Shown: positions 49,192-58,078 of the stretch, piece after piece
Layout of the letters: each line of letters begins with the position of its first letter
How positions within the stretch are numbered: the stretch's first letter is position 1
From: DASXUL01 sp036504855
GTDB lineage: Bacteria > Armatimonadota > DTGP01 > JAKQQT01
NCBI GenBank assembly: GCA_036504855.1
Contig: DASXUL010000109.1
Location: forward strand, 14,072 to 78,071
Direction of reading: 5' to 3'
Length of the DNA: 64,000 nt
Position numbers and translations under genes: made by a program
Notes under the pieces: generated by a model
What the model was told of the DNA's origin: nothing
Databases searched by the model: none
Seen by the model: the letters and a program-made list of their open reading frames with translations, nothing else

Positions 49192-50097
49192 ATGAAGCAG
49201 TTCTCACAATGCGGCCTTCTGCTTGCCGCGGCGGCGATATCGGTGGCGGGTTGCAACAAGCCGGCCACCAGCCAGAACGGCGGCTCTCCCGGTTCGCCGG
49301 CGACGCCCGCCGCCGGGATCACCGTGAAGGGCTCCGACACCATGGTGAACCTGGGCCAGGCCTGGGCCGAGGAGTTCCAGAAGACCCCGGGCAACCCGGC
49401 GGTTTCCGTTCAGGGCGGCGGCTCCGGCACCGGCGTGGCGGCTCTGCTCAACAAGAGCACGTCCATCGCCGAAATGTCTCGCGCCATGAAGCCCGAAGAG
49501 ATTTCCAGCGCCAAGGCGAAGGGCATCACCGCCGTGGAAACCATTGTGGCGCGTGACGGCCTCTCCGTCATCGTCAACAAAGATAACCCGGTGGAGAAAC
49601 TCTCCATTCCGCAGCTTTCCCAGATCTTCCAGGGCAAGTACAGCAACTGGAAGCAAGTGGGCGGCCCGGATCTCCCCATCACTCTCCAGAGCCGAGACAA
49701 ATCCAGCGGCAGCTTCGACTTCTTCCTGAACCACGTGTTGCGCCACGGCAATGACAAGGGCCCGGAGCAGTACGCGGCGTTCGCGCGCTTGCAGCCTTCC
49801 TCGCAAAGCATCGTGAAGGAAGTGGAGAACAACAAGGGCGCCATTGGTTATGTGGGCCTCGGCTACGTTAAGGGCGCCAAGATCAAGGATCTCGCCGTCT
49901 CCAAAACCGATGCCGGCCCATTCGTGAAGCCCACCGTGGATACGGTGCTGGGCGGAACCTACCCCATCGCCCGCCCGCTCTACTTCTACACGGACGGCCA
50001 ACCGGCCGGCGACGTGAAGAAGTACGTGGACTTCGTGCTCTCCCCCGCCGGCCAGGCCGTGGTCACATCCATGGACTTCGTGCCGGTGAAGAAGTAG
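49192..50097 (+). CDS. pstS: PstS-family phosphate-binding lipoprotein (second copy)
   Basis: 301 residues with the lipobox SVAGC. GSDTMVNLGQAWAEEF, GGGSGTGVAALLN, IVNKDNPVEKL and SRDKSSGSFDFF are the phosphate-binding blocks. AGGAGGA precedes the ATG by about 5 bases. It is the first gene of the pstSCAB operon and is the anchored binding protein that delivers phosphate to PstCA. Confidence 0.95.
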   Translation: MKQFSQCGLLLAAAAISVAGCNKPATSQNGGSPGSPATPAAGITVKGSDTMVNLGQAWAEEFQKTPGNPAVSVQGGGSGTGVAALLNKSTSIAEMSRAMKPEEISSAKAKGITAVETIVARDGLSVIVNKDNPVEKLSIPQLSQIFQGKYSNWKQVGGPDLPITLQSRDKSSGSFDFFLNHVLRHGNDKGPEQYAAFARLQPSSQSIVKEVENNKGAIGYVGLGYVKGAKIKDLAVSKTDAGPFVKPTVDTVLGGTYPIARPLYFYTDGQPAGDVKKYVDFVLSPAGQAVVTSMDFVPVKK

Positions 50098-50149
50098 GCA
50101 AACCGGGCTCCGGTTTCCGAACGCGGAAGCCGGAGCCCGGCCCAACGAT

Positions 50150-51103
50150 ATGGTTACAACCCCAACCGATTCGCGGATCGCGGTGAGCGCCAAGCGCAAG
50201 CGTCGCAAGGCCGTGGAAGTCGCCGCTGAGAGCGTTATCTGGGCGGCCGGCGTGCTGTCGGTCATCCTGGTGGCGCTCATCTTCATCTTCCTGCTGCGCG
50301 ATGCGCTGCCGCTTCTGAAGACGCACAGCCTGTGGAGCGTGCTCACGGGTCGCGCTTGGTATCCCACCGATGAGACGTTCGGCTTCATGCCGCTCATCGT
50401 GGGTTCCGCCCTCGTGACGCTCGGAGCCGTTGCCGTGGCGGTTCCGATTGGAGTGGCGGCCGCGATCTACGTTGGCGAGATCGCCCCGGCCCGGGTGCGC
50501 GAGGTCTTGAAACCCGCCATCGAAATGGTGGCGGCCGTGCCCAGCGTTGTGATCGGCTTCATCGGCCTCGTGGTGCTGGGCCCGCTGCTGCAGAACGTCC
50601 TCCACCTGGATAGCGGCACCGTGGCCCTCACCGGCAGCGTGATGCTGGCCTTCATGGCGCTTCCCACCATCGTGAGCATCGCCGAGGATGCGCTGGCAAC
50701 CGTGCCGCGCGACTTCCGCGCGGGCAGTCTGGCCTTGGGCGCCACATCATGGCAGACGGTGTGGCGCGTTCAGCTTCCCGCCGCCAAGTCCGGCATCGTG
50801 GCGGCCGTGATGCTGGGCATAGGGCGGGCCATCGGCGAGACGATGACCGTGCTGATGGTCACCGGCAACGCATTTGCGCAGACGAAGGTCATCAACGGCC
50901 AGATCGTGACGGTGATGCCCTACACGCTATTCCAGTCCGTGCGCACCATGACGGCCACCATCGCCGCCGAGATGGGCGAAACGGTGCAGTACAGCACGCA
51001 CTACAACGCGCTCTTCATGCTGGGCGTGGTCCTCTTTGCCATCACCTTCGTGGTGAACCTGCTGGCGGACATCGCGTTGCACCGAATGCCGAAGCATGGC
51101 TGA
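50150..51103 (+). CDS. pstC: Phosphate ABC transporter permease PstC
   Basis: 317 residues with about six membrane helices. The permease loop (EDALATVPRDFRAGSLALGATSWQTV, with the usual E-A-x-x-x-V-P...G...GA-T pattern) faces the ATPase. LLRDALPLLKTHSLWSVLTG is typical of the PstC N-terminus. It forms the channel with PstA. It starts 52 bases after pstS and overlaps pstA. Confidence 0.95.
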   Translation: MVTTPTDSRIAVSAKRKRRKAVEVAAESVIWAAGVLSVILVALIFIFLLRDALPLLKTHSLWSVLTGRAWYPTDETFGFMPLIVGSALVTLGAVAVAVPIGVAAAIYVGEIAPARVREVLKPAIEMVAAVPSVVIGFIGLVVLGPLLQNVLHLDSGTVALTGSVMLAFMALPTIVSIAEDALATVPRDFRAGSLALGATSWQTVWRVQLPAAKSGIVAAVMLGIGRAIGETMTVLMVTGNAFAQTKVINGQIVTVMPYTLFQSVRTMTATIAAEMGETVQYSTHYNALFMLGVVLFAITFVVNLLADIALHRMPKHG

Positions 51104-51992
51104 ATCCGATACCGGACGAATTATGACGGACCAATCGCTGAAAAGGAAGGGGCGCCGGCTGGGCGAGGATGCGGCGGTGGCGGTGACCGCGCTCTCCGCG
51201 CTGGCCATCGTCCTCCCCGTGGCGGCCATCGTTGTGCTGCTCGTCGTGCGCGGCGGGCGCGCCATCACGTGGGAGTTCCTCACCGCGATGCCGCGCAACC
51301 ATATGATCGACGGCGGCATCTTCCCCGCCATCCTCGGCACGCTCTACCTGGTTCTCGGCACGGTGCTGGTGGCGCTGCCGCTGGGGATCCTGGGCGCCGT
51401 GTACCTGGCCGAATACGCCCGGCAGGGCCCCATGACGCGCATCATCCGCCTGGCCATCGTGAACCTCGCCGGAGTTCCCAGCATCGTCTTCGGCCTGTTC
51501 GGGTACGGCGTGTTCGTCCTGTTGCTGAAGTTCGGCGCCTCCATCCTGGCGGGCTCCCTGACGCTGGCGCTTCTGGCGCTGCCGCTGGTGATCACCGCCA
51601 CCGAGGAGGCGTTGCGCGCCGTGCCGAAGAGCTTCCGCGAGGCCAGCCTTGCGCTGGGAGCCACGCGGTTCCAGACGATCTGGAGGGTGATCCTGCCCGG
51701 CGCGCTGCCCGGCATCCTCACCGGCGCCATCCTCAGCATCGGACGCGCTGCCGGCGAAACGGCCCCGATCCTGTTCACGGCGGCCGTTTTCTACCAGAAG
51801 GACCTGCCCCACAGCATCTTCAGCCCCGTGATGGCCTTGCCCTATCACCTGTATATCATGGCCACGCAGGTGCCGGACGCCCCGCCCCAGTTGCAATGGG
51901 GCACGGCGCTGGTGCTGCTCTTGCTTGTGCTGGCGGCCAACATGGGCGCCATTGTGTTGCGCTCGCGGTTGCGGGCGACGAGGAACTGGTGA
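51096..51992 (+). CDS. pstA: Phosphate ABC transporter permease PstA
   Basis: 298 residues from the ATG at 51096, which overlaps the pstC stop by 8 bases; the ATG at 51123 is an alternative. Six membrane helices; the coupling loop TEEALRAVPKSFREASLALGATRFQTIW resembles that of PstC. GGIFPAILGTLYLVLGTVL and GRAAGETAPILFTA are PstA hallmarks. It ends one base into pstB. Confidence 0.95.
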   Translation: MAESDTGRIMTDQSLKRKGRRLGEDAAVAVTALSALAIVLPVAAIVVLLVVRGGRAITWEFLTAMPRNHMIDGGIFPAILGTLYLVLGTVLVALPLGILGAVYLAEYARQGPMTRIIRLAIVNLAGVPSIVFGLFGYGVFVLLLKFGASILAGSLTLALLALPLVITATEEALRAVPKSFREASLALGATRFQTIWRVILPGALPGILTGAILSIGRAAGETAPILFTAAVFYQKDLPHSIFSPVMALPYHLYIMATQVPDAPPQLQWGTALVLLLLVLAANMGAIVLRSRLRATRNW

Positions 51993-52825
51993 TGTCAACC
52001 GCTGTGCTTGAAGAGCCCTCCGAAACCGCCGCGAACGAAGGCCTGCGGGGGGGCGGGAATCCCCCGCCGCCTGCCATCCGCATGTCAACGCGCGGATTGA
52101 ACGTTCACTATGGCGCTTTCCAGGCGCTAACCGATGTGACCATAGACGTGCACGCCAACGAGATCCTCGCCCTCATCGGCCCGTCCGGCTGCGGCAAAAG
52201 CACTTTCCTGCGCTGCCTCAACCGCATGAACGACCTCGTGGATGGGGCCCGCGTCTCCGGCGAGGTCCTGCTGGACGAGCAGAACGTGTACGCCCCCGAT
52301 GTGGATCCGGTGCTGCTCCGCACCCGCGTTGGGATGGTCTTCCAGCGCCCCAACCCCTTCCCCATGAGCGTGTACGACAACGTGGCTTACGGCCCGCGCC
52401 TCCACGGCCATCAGCGGAAGAGCGATCTGGATGACCTGGTGGAGCAGAGCCTGCGCCGCGCCGCGCTGTGGGATGAGGTGAAGGAGAAGCTGAAGGGCTC
52501 GGCCATGGCTCTCTCCGGCGGCCAGCAGCAGCGCCTCTGCATCGCCCGCGTGCTGGCCGTGCAGCCGGAAGTGCTTCTGATGGACGAGCCGGCCTCGGCG
52601 CTAGACCCCATCAGCACCCTGAAGATCGAGGATCTGATGCGCGAGCTGGAAAAGACCCTCGCCATTGTCATCGTCACCCACAACATGCAGCAGGCCGCCC
52701 GCGTTAGCGACCGCACCGGCTTCTTCCTCACGGGCGACCTGGTGGAGGTTGGCCCCAGCCAGATCATGTTCACCAACCCGTCCGACAAGCGCACGGAAGA
52801 CTACATCACGGGTCGATTTGGTTAG
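51992..52825 (+). CDS. pstB: Phosphate ABC transporter ATP-binding protein PstB
   Basis: 277 residues. The ATG at 51992 overlaps the pstA stop by one base. Walker A GPSGCGKST, Q-loop MVFQRPNPFPMSVYDNVAYG, signature LSGGQQQRLCIARVL, Walker B LLMDEPASALDP and a switch HNMQQAARVSD are complete. It powers phosphate import. The first 30 residues are an extra proline-rich extension compared with E. coli. Confidence 0.97.
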   Translation: MSTAVLEEPSETAANEGLRGGGNPPPPAIRMSTRGLNVHYGAFQALTDVTIDVHANEILALIGPSGCGKSTFLRCLNRMNDLVDGARVSGEVLLDEQNVYAPDVDPVLLRTRVGMVFQRPNPFPMSVYDNVAYGPRLHGHQRKSDLDDLVEQSLRRAALWDEVKEKLKGSAMALSGGQQQRLCIARVLAVQPEVLLMDEPASALDPISTLKIEDLMRELEKTLAIVIVTHNMQQAARVSDRTGFFLTGDLVEVGPSQIMFTNPSDKRTEDYITGRFG

Positions 52826-52828
52826 GCG

Positions 52829-52837
52829 TGGTATAAT
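52829..52837 (+). promoter_or_regulatory. Extended -10 promoter for phoU
   Basis: TGGTATAAT (TG plus TATAAT at 52832-52837) just after the pstB stop, with no recognisable -35. It would give phoU its own transcript with a 30-base leader. Confidence 0.55.
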
Positions 52838-52872
52838 AGCGGAACCAAAGAGGAAGGGATGACACAACCACG

Positions 52873-53550
52873 ATGGAATCAGCGTTGAAGGCAACTCCAC
52901 GCCAGCAGTTTGAACAGCAACTGAACGCGGTGCAGCAGGATGTGCTCCGCATGGGCAGCGTTGTGGAGCAGATGCTCCACAAGTCCATGGAAGCCTACCG
53001 CCGCCGTGACCCCTCGCTGGTGGAAGAGGTGCAGAGGCTGGACGACGTGGTGGACAAGTACAACCTCGACATCGAGACCGAGTGCCTGAGCCTCCTGGCG
53101 CTCCAGAACCCCATGGCGCGCGACCTGCGCGTCATCGCCGCCGCCCTCAAGATCATCACGGATATCGAGCGCGTTGGCGATTACTGCATCGACATCGCCC
53201 GCACAGCCGGCCGCCATTTCGACGAGCCGCCCCTTCCCCCGCTGGCCGCCCTGTTCACGATGACCGAGCTCGTGAACCGCATGCTCCGCGAGACCCTGCA
53301 GGCCTTTGTGAACCGTGACCTGGACCTCGTGCAGCAGATGATCCTGGACGACGACGAGGTGGATCACTTCTACAGGACCATCCACGACGACATGGTCGCC
53401 CTCATCCGGCAGGACGGCAGCGTCGCCGCCCAGGCCGTGGCCACCCTGATGACCGCCCGCTACCTGGAGCGCATCGCCGACCACATCACCAACGTCGGCG
53501 AGCGCGTCTACTACGTGGAAACGGGCGACCACAAAGAGCTGCACCAGTAG
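52873..53550 (+). CDS. phoU: Phosphate-specific transport system accessory protein PhoU
   Basis: 225 residues, two PhoU three-helix repeats. RQQFEQQLNAVQQDVLRMG starts repeat 1, and ARDLRVIAAALKIITDIERVGDYC is its core. ERIADHITNVGERVYYVETGDHKELH closes repeat 2. Each repeat carries the E-R-(V/I)-G/A-D motif that binds metal. It links PstB to PhoR and down-regulates the Pho response when phosphate is plentiful. No ribosome-binding site is near the ATG; an AGGAAGGGATG about 16 bases upstream is rather far. Confidence 0.95.
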   Translation: MESALKATPRQQFEQQLNAVQQDVLRMGSVVEQMLHKSMEAYRRRDPSLVEEVQRLDDVVDKYNLDIETECLSLLALQNPMARDLRVIAAALKIITDIERVGDYCIDIARTAGRHFDEPPLPPLAALFTMTELVNRMLRETLQAFVNRDLDLVQQMILDDDEVDHFYRTIHDDMVALIRQDGSVAAQAVATLMTARYLERIADHITNVGERVYYVETGDHKELHQ

Positions 53551-53683
53551 CCCCCCCCTCCTCAATCCTGCCCCGTTGGCGCCGGGGGAGCCTCCGAAAC
53601 GGGTTGGCACTAGTGCCGCGTTCGAGTGAACCTGTGAGTTGGCCAGTCTGTTGAGGAGCGTCCTCGGCATAGAGATAGCCGAC

Positions 53684-53779
53684 GGGCAGGGCAAGCCCAG
53701 CCCCTACCCTGTAGGCCCGGCCGTCCACCGATCGGTGGATGGAGACACCGAACTGGTAGGGGCTGGGCTTGCCCTGCCC
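53684..53779. repeat. Intergenic palindrome
   Basis: 24-base arms (53684-53707 and 53756-53779, GGGCAGGGCAAGCCCAGCCC...) around a smaller inner hairpin (CCGTCCACCGATCGGTGGATGG). It lies within the 385-base gap 53551-53935, which holds no other feature except the ribosome-binding site of the next gene. Confidence 0.75.
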
Positions 53780-53935
53780 TCGGAGCCTCAGATTGGCCCT
53801 CGCGCCTCGCAGGAACAGATCCTACCGAACATAGTAATAGTCCCGCTTCGCACTGAATCGGTACCTTCGGCCCAGGCGGCGGCCGTTCGCGTTGGCTTAC
53901 CTTTGTGGTAGATGACCACGAAGGAGGCCGAACCC

Positions 53936-55303
53936 ATGCAGATATCCACGCCGGCGCGACGCTATGCGGCGCGGGTTCCCACTTCCCGTAACCCGCATCT
54001 CTGCTTCCAGACGCTGCGCCACACGGGCCTGGCCCGCGTTGCGCGCGGGCTGATGTATCGGGCGCTGGTAGGGCCGTCCGGCTGGCCGTTGCGGTTCCGC
54101 GCTCCAGATGAAGTATCCGCATGGGGGGGCGGCGTGAGCTCGCATCTCTATGTGCACCTCCCGTTCTGCCGCCAGATCTGCCCGCACTGCCCTTACGCCA
54201 AGACGCTGTACACCGAGGCGCGCCACCGGTTGTACGGCGCCGCTTTGGAGGCCGAGTTAGCCGCCTACCTGGCGCGTGAAGACGCCCCGTCCGTCCAGTC
54301 GCTCTACTTCGGGGGCGGCACCCCGACCGCCACGCCGGACCTCATCGAGCGCACGATCGCTCAGGTCTCTCCCCGGCTAACGGCCGGGGTCGAAATCGGC
54401 GTGGAGGTGCACCCGGCGGACGCCTCGCCGGCCATGCTGGCCCGGCTCCGCGCCGCGGGCGTTACGCGCATCAGCCTGGGCATCGAGTCGCTCCGCCCCG
54501 ACTTGCTGCGCCTGTTGGGGCGCCGCTACTCGCCGGAGGAGGCGCTAAGCGCCATCTCGGCGGCCCGGGAGGCCGGCTTCGAGTGCGTGGATGTGAACCT
54601 GATCTTCGGCATCCCCGGGCAGACCGTTGACGACCCGGCGAACGACGCCGCGCGTTGTCTGGAATTGGGGGCGGACCAGATCTCGGCCTACCAGCTTTTC
54701 ACCTTCGTCCACACTCCCCTGGGAGACCGGGTGCGCCAAGGCGAGTTTCCCGTCTATGGAGAGCGGGCGCGTCTGAAGGCCCAGCGCCGCGTCGCTCGCG
54801 TCTGCCGCGCGTCTGGGATCGAGCAGACCTCGCCATGGAACTTCACTCGCCCCGGCGTGGCGCCGTACAGCACCGTCACCCAGGAGGACTACGTGGGGTT
54901 TGGGGCCGGGGCGGGCTCGAAGGTGGACGGCGCGTTCTGGTTCAACACGTTCTCGGTCGACGAGTATTCCCGCGCGCCGGGGCACGGGCCGGCGCTGGTG
55001 ATGGATGTGGATGAGCGGTTCCGCCGGGCCCACTGGCTGTACTGGCGGCTATACCGCCTGTCCGTTAACGAAGATGAATACGAAACCCTGTTTGGACGCA
55101 GCCTGAACCGCGATTTCGGCCTCCCGCTGCGCGCCCTTGCGGCAACCGGCATGGCGCGGCGCGAGGGCCGGGCCTGGCGCGTTACCGGCTTCGGAGCGGT
55201 CTGGATGCACCGCCTGCAACAGCTCTTCTCCATTACGTACATCGACGACCTCTGGGAGCGCTGCCAGTCCGAGCCGTGGCCGCAGGAAGTCGTGCTGGCA
55301 TGA
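53936..55303 (+). CDS. HemN/HemW-like radical SAM protein
   Basis: 455 residues from the ATG at 53936, with GAAGGAGG about 8 bases upstream. The 4Fe-4S/SAM motif is C78-x3-C82-x2-C85 in LPFCRQICPHCPY. SLYFGGGTPT, EIGVEVHP, RISLGIESL, VNLIFGIPGQT and DQISAYQLF are typical of HemN-type coproporphyrinogen dehydrogenase and related HemW proteins. A short C-terminal domain has NRDFGLPLRALAATG. It starts a two-gene operon with another radical SAM gene. The N-terminal 60 residues are basic and unlike HemN, so the substrate may not be a porphyrin. Confidence 0.85.
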   Translation: MQISTPARRYAARVPTSRNPHLCFQTLRHTGLARVARGLMYRALVGPSGWPLRFRAPDEVSAWGGGVSSHLYVHLPFCRQICPHCPYAKTLYTEARHRLYGAALEAELAAYLAREDAPSVQSLYFGGGTPTATPDLIERTIAQVSPRLTAGVEIGVEVHPADASPAMLARLRAAGVTRISLGIESLRPDLLRLLGRRYSPEEALSAISAAREAGFECVDVNLIFGIPGQTVDDPANDAARCLELGADQISAYQLFTFVHTPLGDRVRQGEFPVYGERARLKAQRRVARVCRASGIEQTSPWNFTRPGVAPYSTVTQEDYVGFGAGAGSKVDGAFWFNTFSVDEYSRAPGHGPALVMDVDERFRRAHWLYWRLYRLSVNEDEYETLFGRSLNRDFGLPLRALAATGMARREGRAWRVTGFGAVWMHRLQQLFSITYIDDLWERCQSEPWPQEVVLA

Positions 55304-56226
55304 AGGAGAGGATGCCGGTGCTGACGCTCAACCTGGCCCTGCTCGCCATGCGCGCCCTCAGGGGCGTTACGGTTCAGAGGAGCTTGCCGCTGGCGGGAAC
55401 CGTGATCCTGACCGACGCTTGCAACCTCCACTGCCGGCACTGCGGAGTGAGCAACATCCGCCGTCGTATGGCGGAGTATCCGGAAGTGCGACGCGTGATG
55501 GAACGGTACCGTGAACAGGGCATCGGCGTCTTGTTCTTCGCCGGCGGCGAGCCAACCCTCTGGCGCGGTGAAGGCCGCGGCCTGGATGACCTCTGCCGGG
55601 AGGCGAAGGAAATGGGGTTCGCCCTCGCGATCGTCGTCACGAATGGAACGGTGACGCTCAACCTGCCGCACCCGGACCTTGTGTTCCTCAGCATCGACGG
55701 AACCCCGCCGACGCACGATGCCATCCGTGGCGAGACCTTTGCGGCGATCATGGCGAACCTGGACGCGGCGCCTCCGGGGTTGAACGTGTGTCTCTTCGCC
55801 GCCATCAACAATCTGAACTACCGCGAGGTGGAGGCTCTTGCCGCCCTCGCGTATGAGCATCCCCGCATCCGGTCGATCTCCTACAACTTGCACACGCCGC
55901 ATCCCGGAACCGAGGGGCTCGCCCTTGCGCCCGACCAGCGCCGTGAGGCCGTGGCCGCCATCATCCGGGCGATCGATGCTGGATACCCGGTGATGAACCT
56001 TCGCCCGGCTCTGGAGGAGCAGTTGGCCGGCGGCCATCACGAACCGTGTCGCCAGCACATCGTGTGGGAAGAGGGCCGCTGGTTCACGTGCGGGCGGTGC
56101 AGCGAGTCGCCCAGGTTGTGCGATCAGTGGGGCTACCTTTTCGCATCGGAGATGGCCTGGATCGTCAGGGGCGGCCCCGCGGCGCTCCTGGCAGCCGCGC
56201 GCACGTATGCGCGCTCTTTGGGCTGA
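55300..56226 (+). CDS. Radical SAM protein with C-terminal cysteine cluster
   Basis: 308 residues. The ATG at 55300 overlaps the stop of the previous gene (ATGA); an ATG at 55312 with AAGGAG in front is an alternative. C41-x3-C45-x2-C48 in CNLHCRHCGV is the radical SAM motif, with LFFAGGEPTLW, FLSIDGTPPTHDAIRG and SYNLHTPHPGTEG following. A C-terminal set C250-x13-C264-x2-C267-x6-C274 may bind a second iron-sulfur cluster, though it is shorter than SPASM. The two enzymes may work together on an unknown natural product or cofactor. Confidence 0.85.
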   Translation: MKERMPVLTLNLALLAMRALRGVTVQRSLPLAGTVILTDACNLHCRHCGVSNIRRRMAEYPEVRRVMERYREQGIGVLFFAGGEPTLWRGEGRGLDDLCREAKEMGFALAIVVTNGTVTLNLPHPDLVFLSIDGTPPTHDAIRGETFAAIMANLDAAPPGLNVCLFAAINNLNYREVEALAALAYEHPRIRSISYNLHTPHPGTEGLALAPDQRREAVAAIIRAIDAGYPVMNLRPALEEQLAGGHHEPCRQHIVWEEGRWFTCGRCSESPRLCDQWGYLFASEMAWIVRGGPAALLAAARTYARSLG

Positions 56227-56266
56227 GCGAGACCGTGGGTCACAAAGAGCGGCGCCAGGCCGGGCC

Positions 56267-57880
56267 CTACCCCACCACCCGCACGGTCAGCGGCTTGTTG
56301 TCCAAACCCTCTTTCGGGCCGAGCCACAGGGGGCCGTACCAGGCGGCCCCTCCGCCCGCCAGCAGGATCACCAGTGTGTTTTCCGCGCCCCATTTCAGGC
56401 GGTCGGCCGGAACGGCGAGGGCGGCGGGCCAGGCGATTCCCCTCGGAACCTCCGCGGCGCCCAGCGGCCGGCCGTTCAGCGCCACGGAGATCGTGCGCTC
56501 CTCGATGACGCCCCCGTAGAGCAGGATGGGCCGCTTCCCCCACCCGGCCGGTTTGGCGGGCAGGTGGAACGTGATCTGCAAGGGCGAACCGGGCTCCAGT
56601 TGCACGGCCCCCGAGGCGCGGATGGGGGCCAGAGCCGGCTTCGGCGGCGCCGGCCGGAAGCCGATGCGCTTCAGGGCCGCGCGCGGCGCCGCGTTCTTCA
56701 TGAACAGGCGCTGGATCAGACCGGTGCGCTGATTCTCAATGGAGAGCAGCGTCGCGCCGGTGTCGATGCCCACCACGTCCTGCGCCCACCAGTCCTTGTC
56801 GATGTTGAAGCCGTCCGAAAAGCCGTAGCGGCCCCAGAGGCGCGGGCGGTATCGGTCCAGCATCGCCCGCAGCGCGCGGCGGCTCTCTACTGGGGTGAAC
56901 ATGAACGATCCGCCCGCCGCGTGGGGGTTCACGGTGCCGTCCTGCCACGCCCCGCCGGGCTCGGCGGAGTAGGCGGCATAGCCGTCCGGACCGTCGCCGG
57001 CGGTAAGGCCCCACACGTCCGGGCCGTATCCCTTATGGTTGGCGGCCTGGTCGATGCAGAACCGGCGGTTCGCCAGCGTGTTGACGCGGGCGTTCTCCCA
57101 GTAGTCGGCCACGCCGTCGGTGCGATGGTGGAAGTCCACGTAGAGGTTGGGGTACTGGTTCACGAAGAGCGAAGAGCCGGCGATGGAGGAGTACGGGCCG
57201 TAGCGGGCGATCCAGCGGCCGAGCCTGCCCCACTGCGCCGGGTCGGTGGGGTGCGTGGGCGATCCGATGGCCAGCGTGTAGAGGATGAGCGCCTCGGAGT
57301 ACCCGCTGTAGTCGAACGCCAGGAACTCGCCTTCCTCGGGGCGCGAGCCGTGGCAAATGAAGCCGCGCGGCGACCAGTATACCCAGTCCACGCGCCGGTA
57401 GAGGCGCTCGGCGATGCTCTTCGTCTCGCCGCCGAAATACTCGCCGGCGGTGAGGGCGCCGCACAGCAGGAGCGCGGTGTCGATGGTGGAGTATTCGCAT
57501 TTCCACGCGCGCTCGCCGGTCTTGAAGTGGATGAAGTGTGGGTAGAGGCCGTGGCGCACGTCCGGGTCCTTCTCCAGCCAGCGCAGCGTAAGCAGAACGC
57601 GTTCCTGGGCGCGGGCGCGCGTCACCCATCCGTGTTCCGCGCCGATGCAGGCGGCGGAGAGGGCGAAACCGGTGGCGGCGGTGCTGCCCACGTCGTACGT
57701 GTCGGGCTCGAAGTTGTGCGAGCGGTCCTTCGTGAGGCCGGTGACGGGGTCGGTTTCGTTCCAGAAGAAGAGGAAGGAACGGCGCTGGACCTCATCCAGG
57801 AAGGGGTCGCGGGCGGTGATCGCCGCGGCGGGCCGGGCCGCCGCGAGGGCGAGCAGGATCACCGAAATGAGTAGGCGCAT
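56267..57880 (-). CDS. Secreted GH144-type (COG5368) endo-beta-1,2-glucanase-like protein
   Basis: 537 residues from the ATG at 57880 with GGAGGAGGG 8 bases upstream; signal peptide about 1-20 (ALAAARPAAA). The (alpha/alpha)6 domain contains RRSFLFFWNETDPVTGLTKDRS, DVGSTAATGFALSAAC and EYSTIDTALLLCGALTAGEYF. The late GGSFMFTPVESRRAL and GRYGFSDGFNIDKDWWAQDV blocks typify the family named glucoamylase (COG5368) and classed as GH144. C-terminal residues about 430-537 form a separate beta domain. Likely acts on beta-1,2-glucans or related glucans outside the cytoplasm. Confidence 0.85.
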   Translation of the reverse strand: MRLLISVILLALAAARPAAAITARDPFLDEVQRRSFLFFWNETDPVTGLTKDRSHNFEPDTYDVGSTAATGFALSAACIGAEHGWVTRARAQERVLLTLRWLEKDPDVRHGLYPHFIHFKTGERAWKCEYSTIDTALLLCGALTAGEYFGGETKSIAERLYRRVDWVYWSPRGFICHGSRPEEGEFLAFDYSGYSEALILYTLAIGSPTHPTDPAQWGRLGRWIARYGPYSSIAGSSLFVNQYPNLYVDFHHRTDGVADYWENARVNTLANRRFCIDQAANHKGYGPDVWGLTAGDGPDGYAAYSAEPGGAWQDGTVNPHAAGGSFMFTPVESRRALRAMLDRYRPRLWGRYGFSDGFNIDKDWWAQDVVGIDTGATLLSIENQRTGLIQRLFMKNAAPRAALKRIGFRPAPPKPALAPIRASGAVQLEPGSPLQITFHLPAKPAGWGKRPILLYGGVIEERTISVALNGRPLGAAEVPRGIAWPAALAVPADRLKWGAENTLVILLAGGGAAWYGPLWLGPKEGLDNKPLTVRVVG

Positions 57881-58078
57881 AGTTGAGTCCCTCCTCCTGG
57901 CGGCATGCCGCTTGGGCGCCATGCCCGGATTTGTCAGCTCTGTTCGACGCGGCGTGTCATCCATCTTACCACGGGATGCCTATGGAGGTAAACGTTTGCC
58001 TTGGCGCGTTTCTTGCATGTTGCATGAGTTGTCCCCACTGGGCCAAAGTGGAGCGAAATCGACGAAGGAGTGTGTCTC

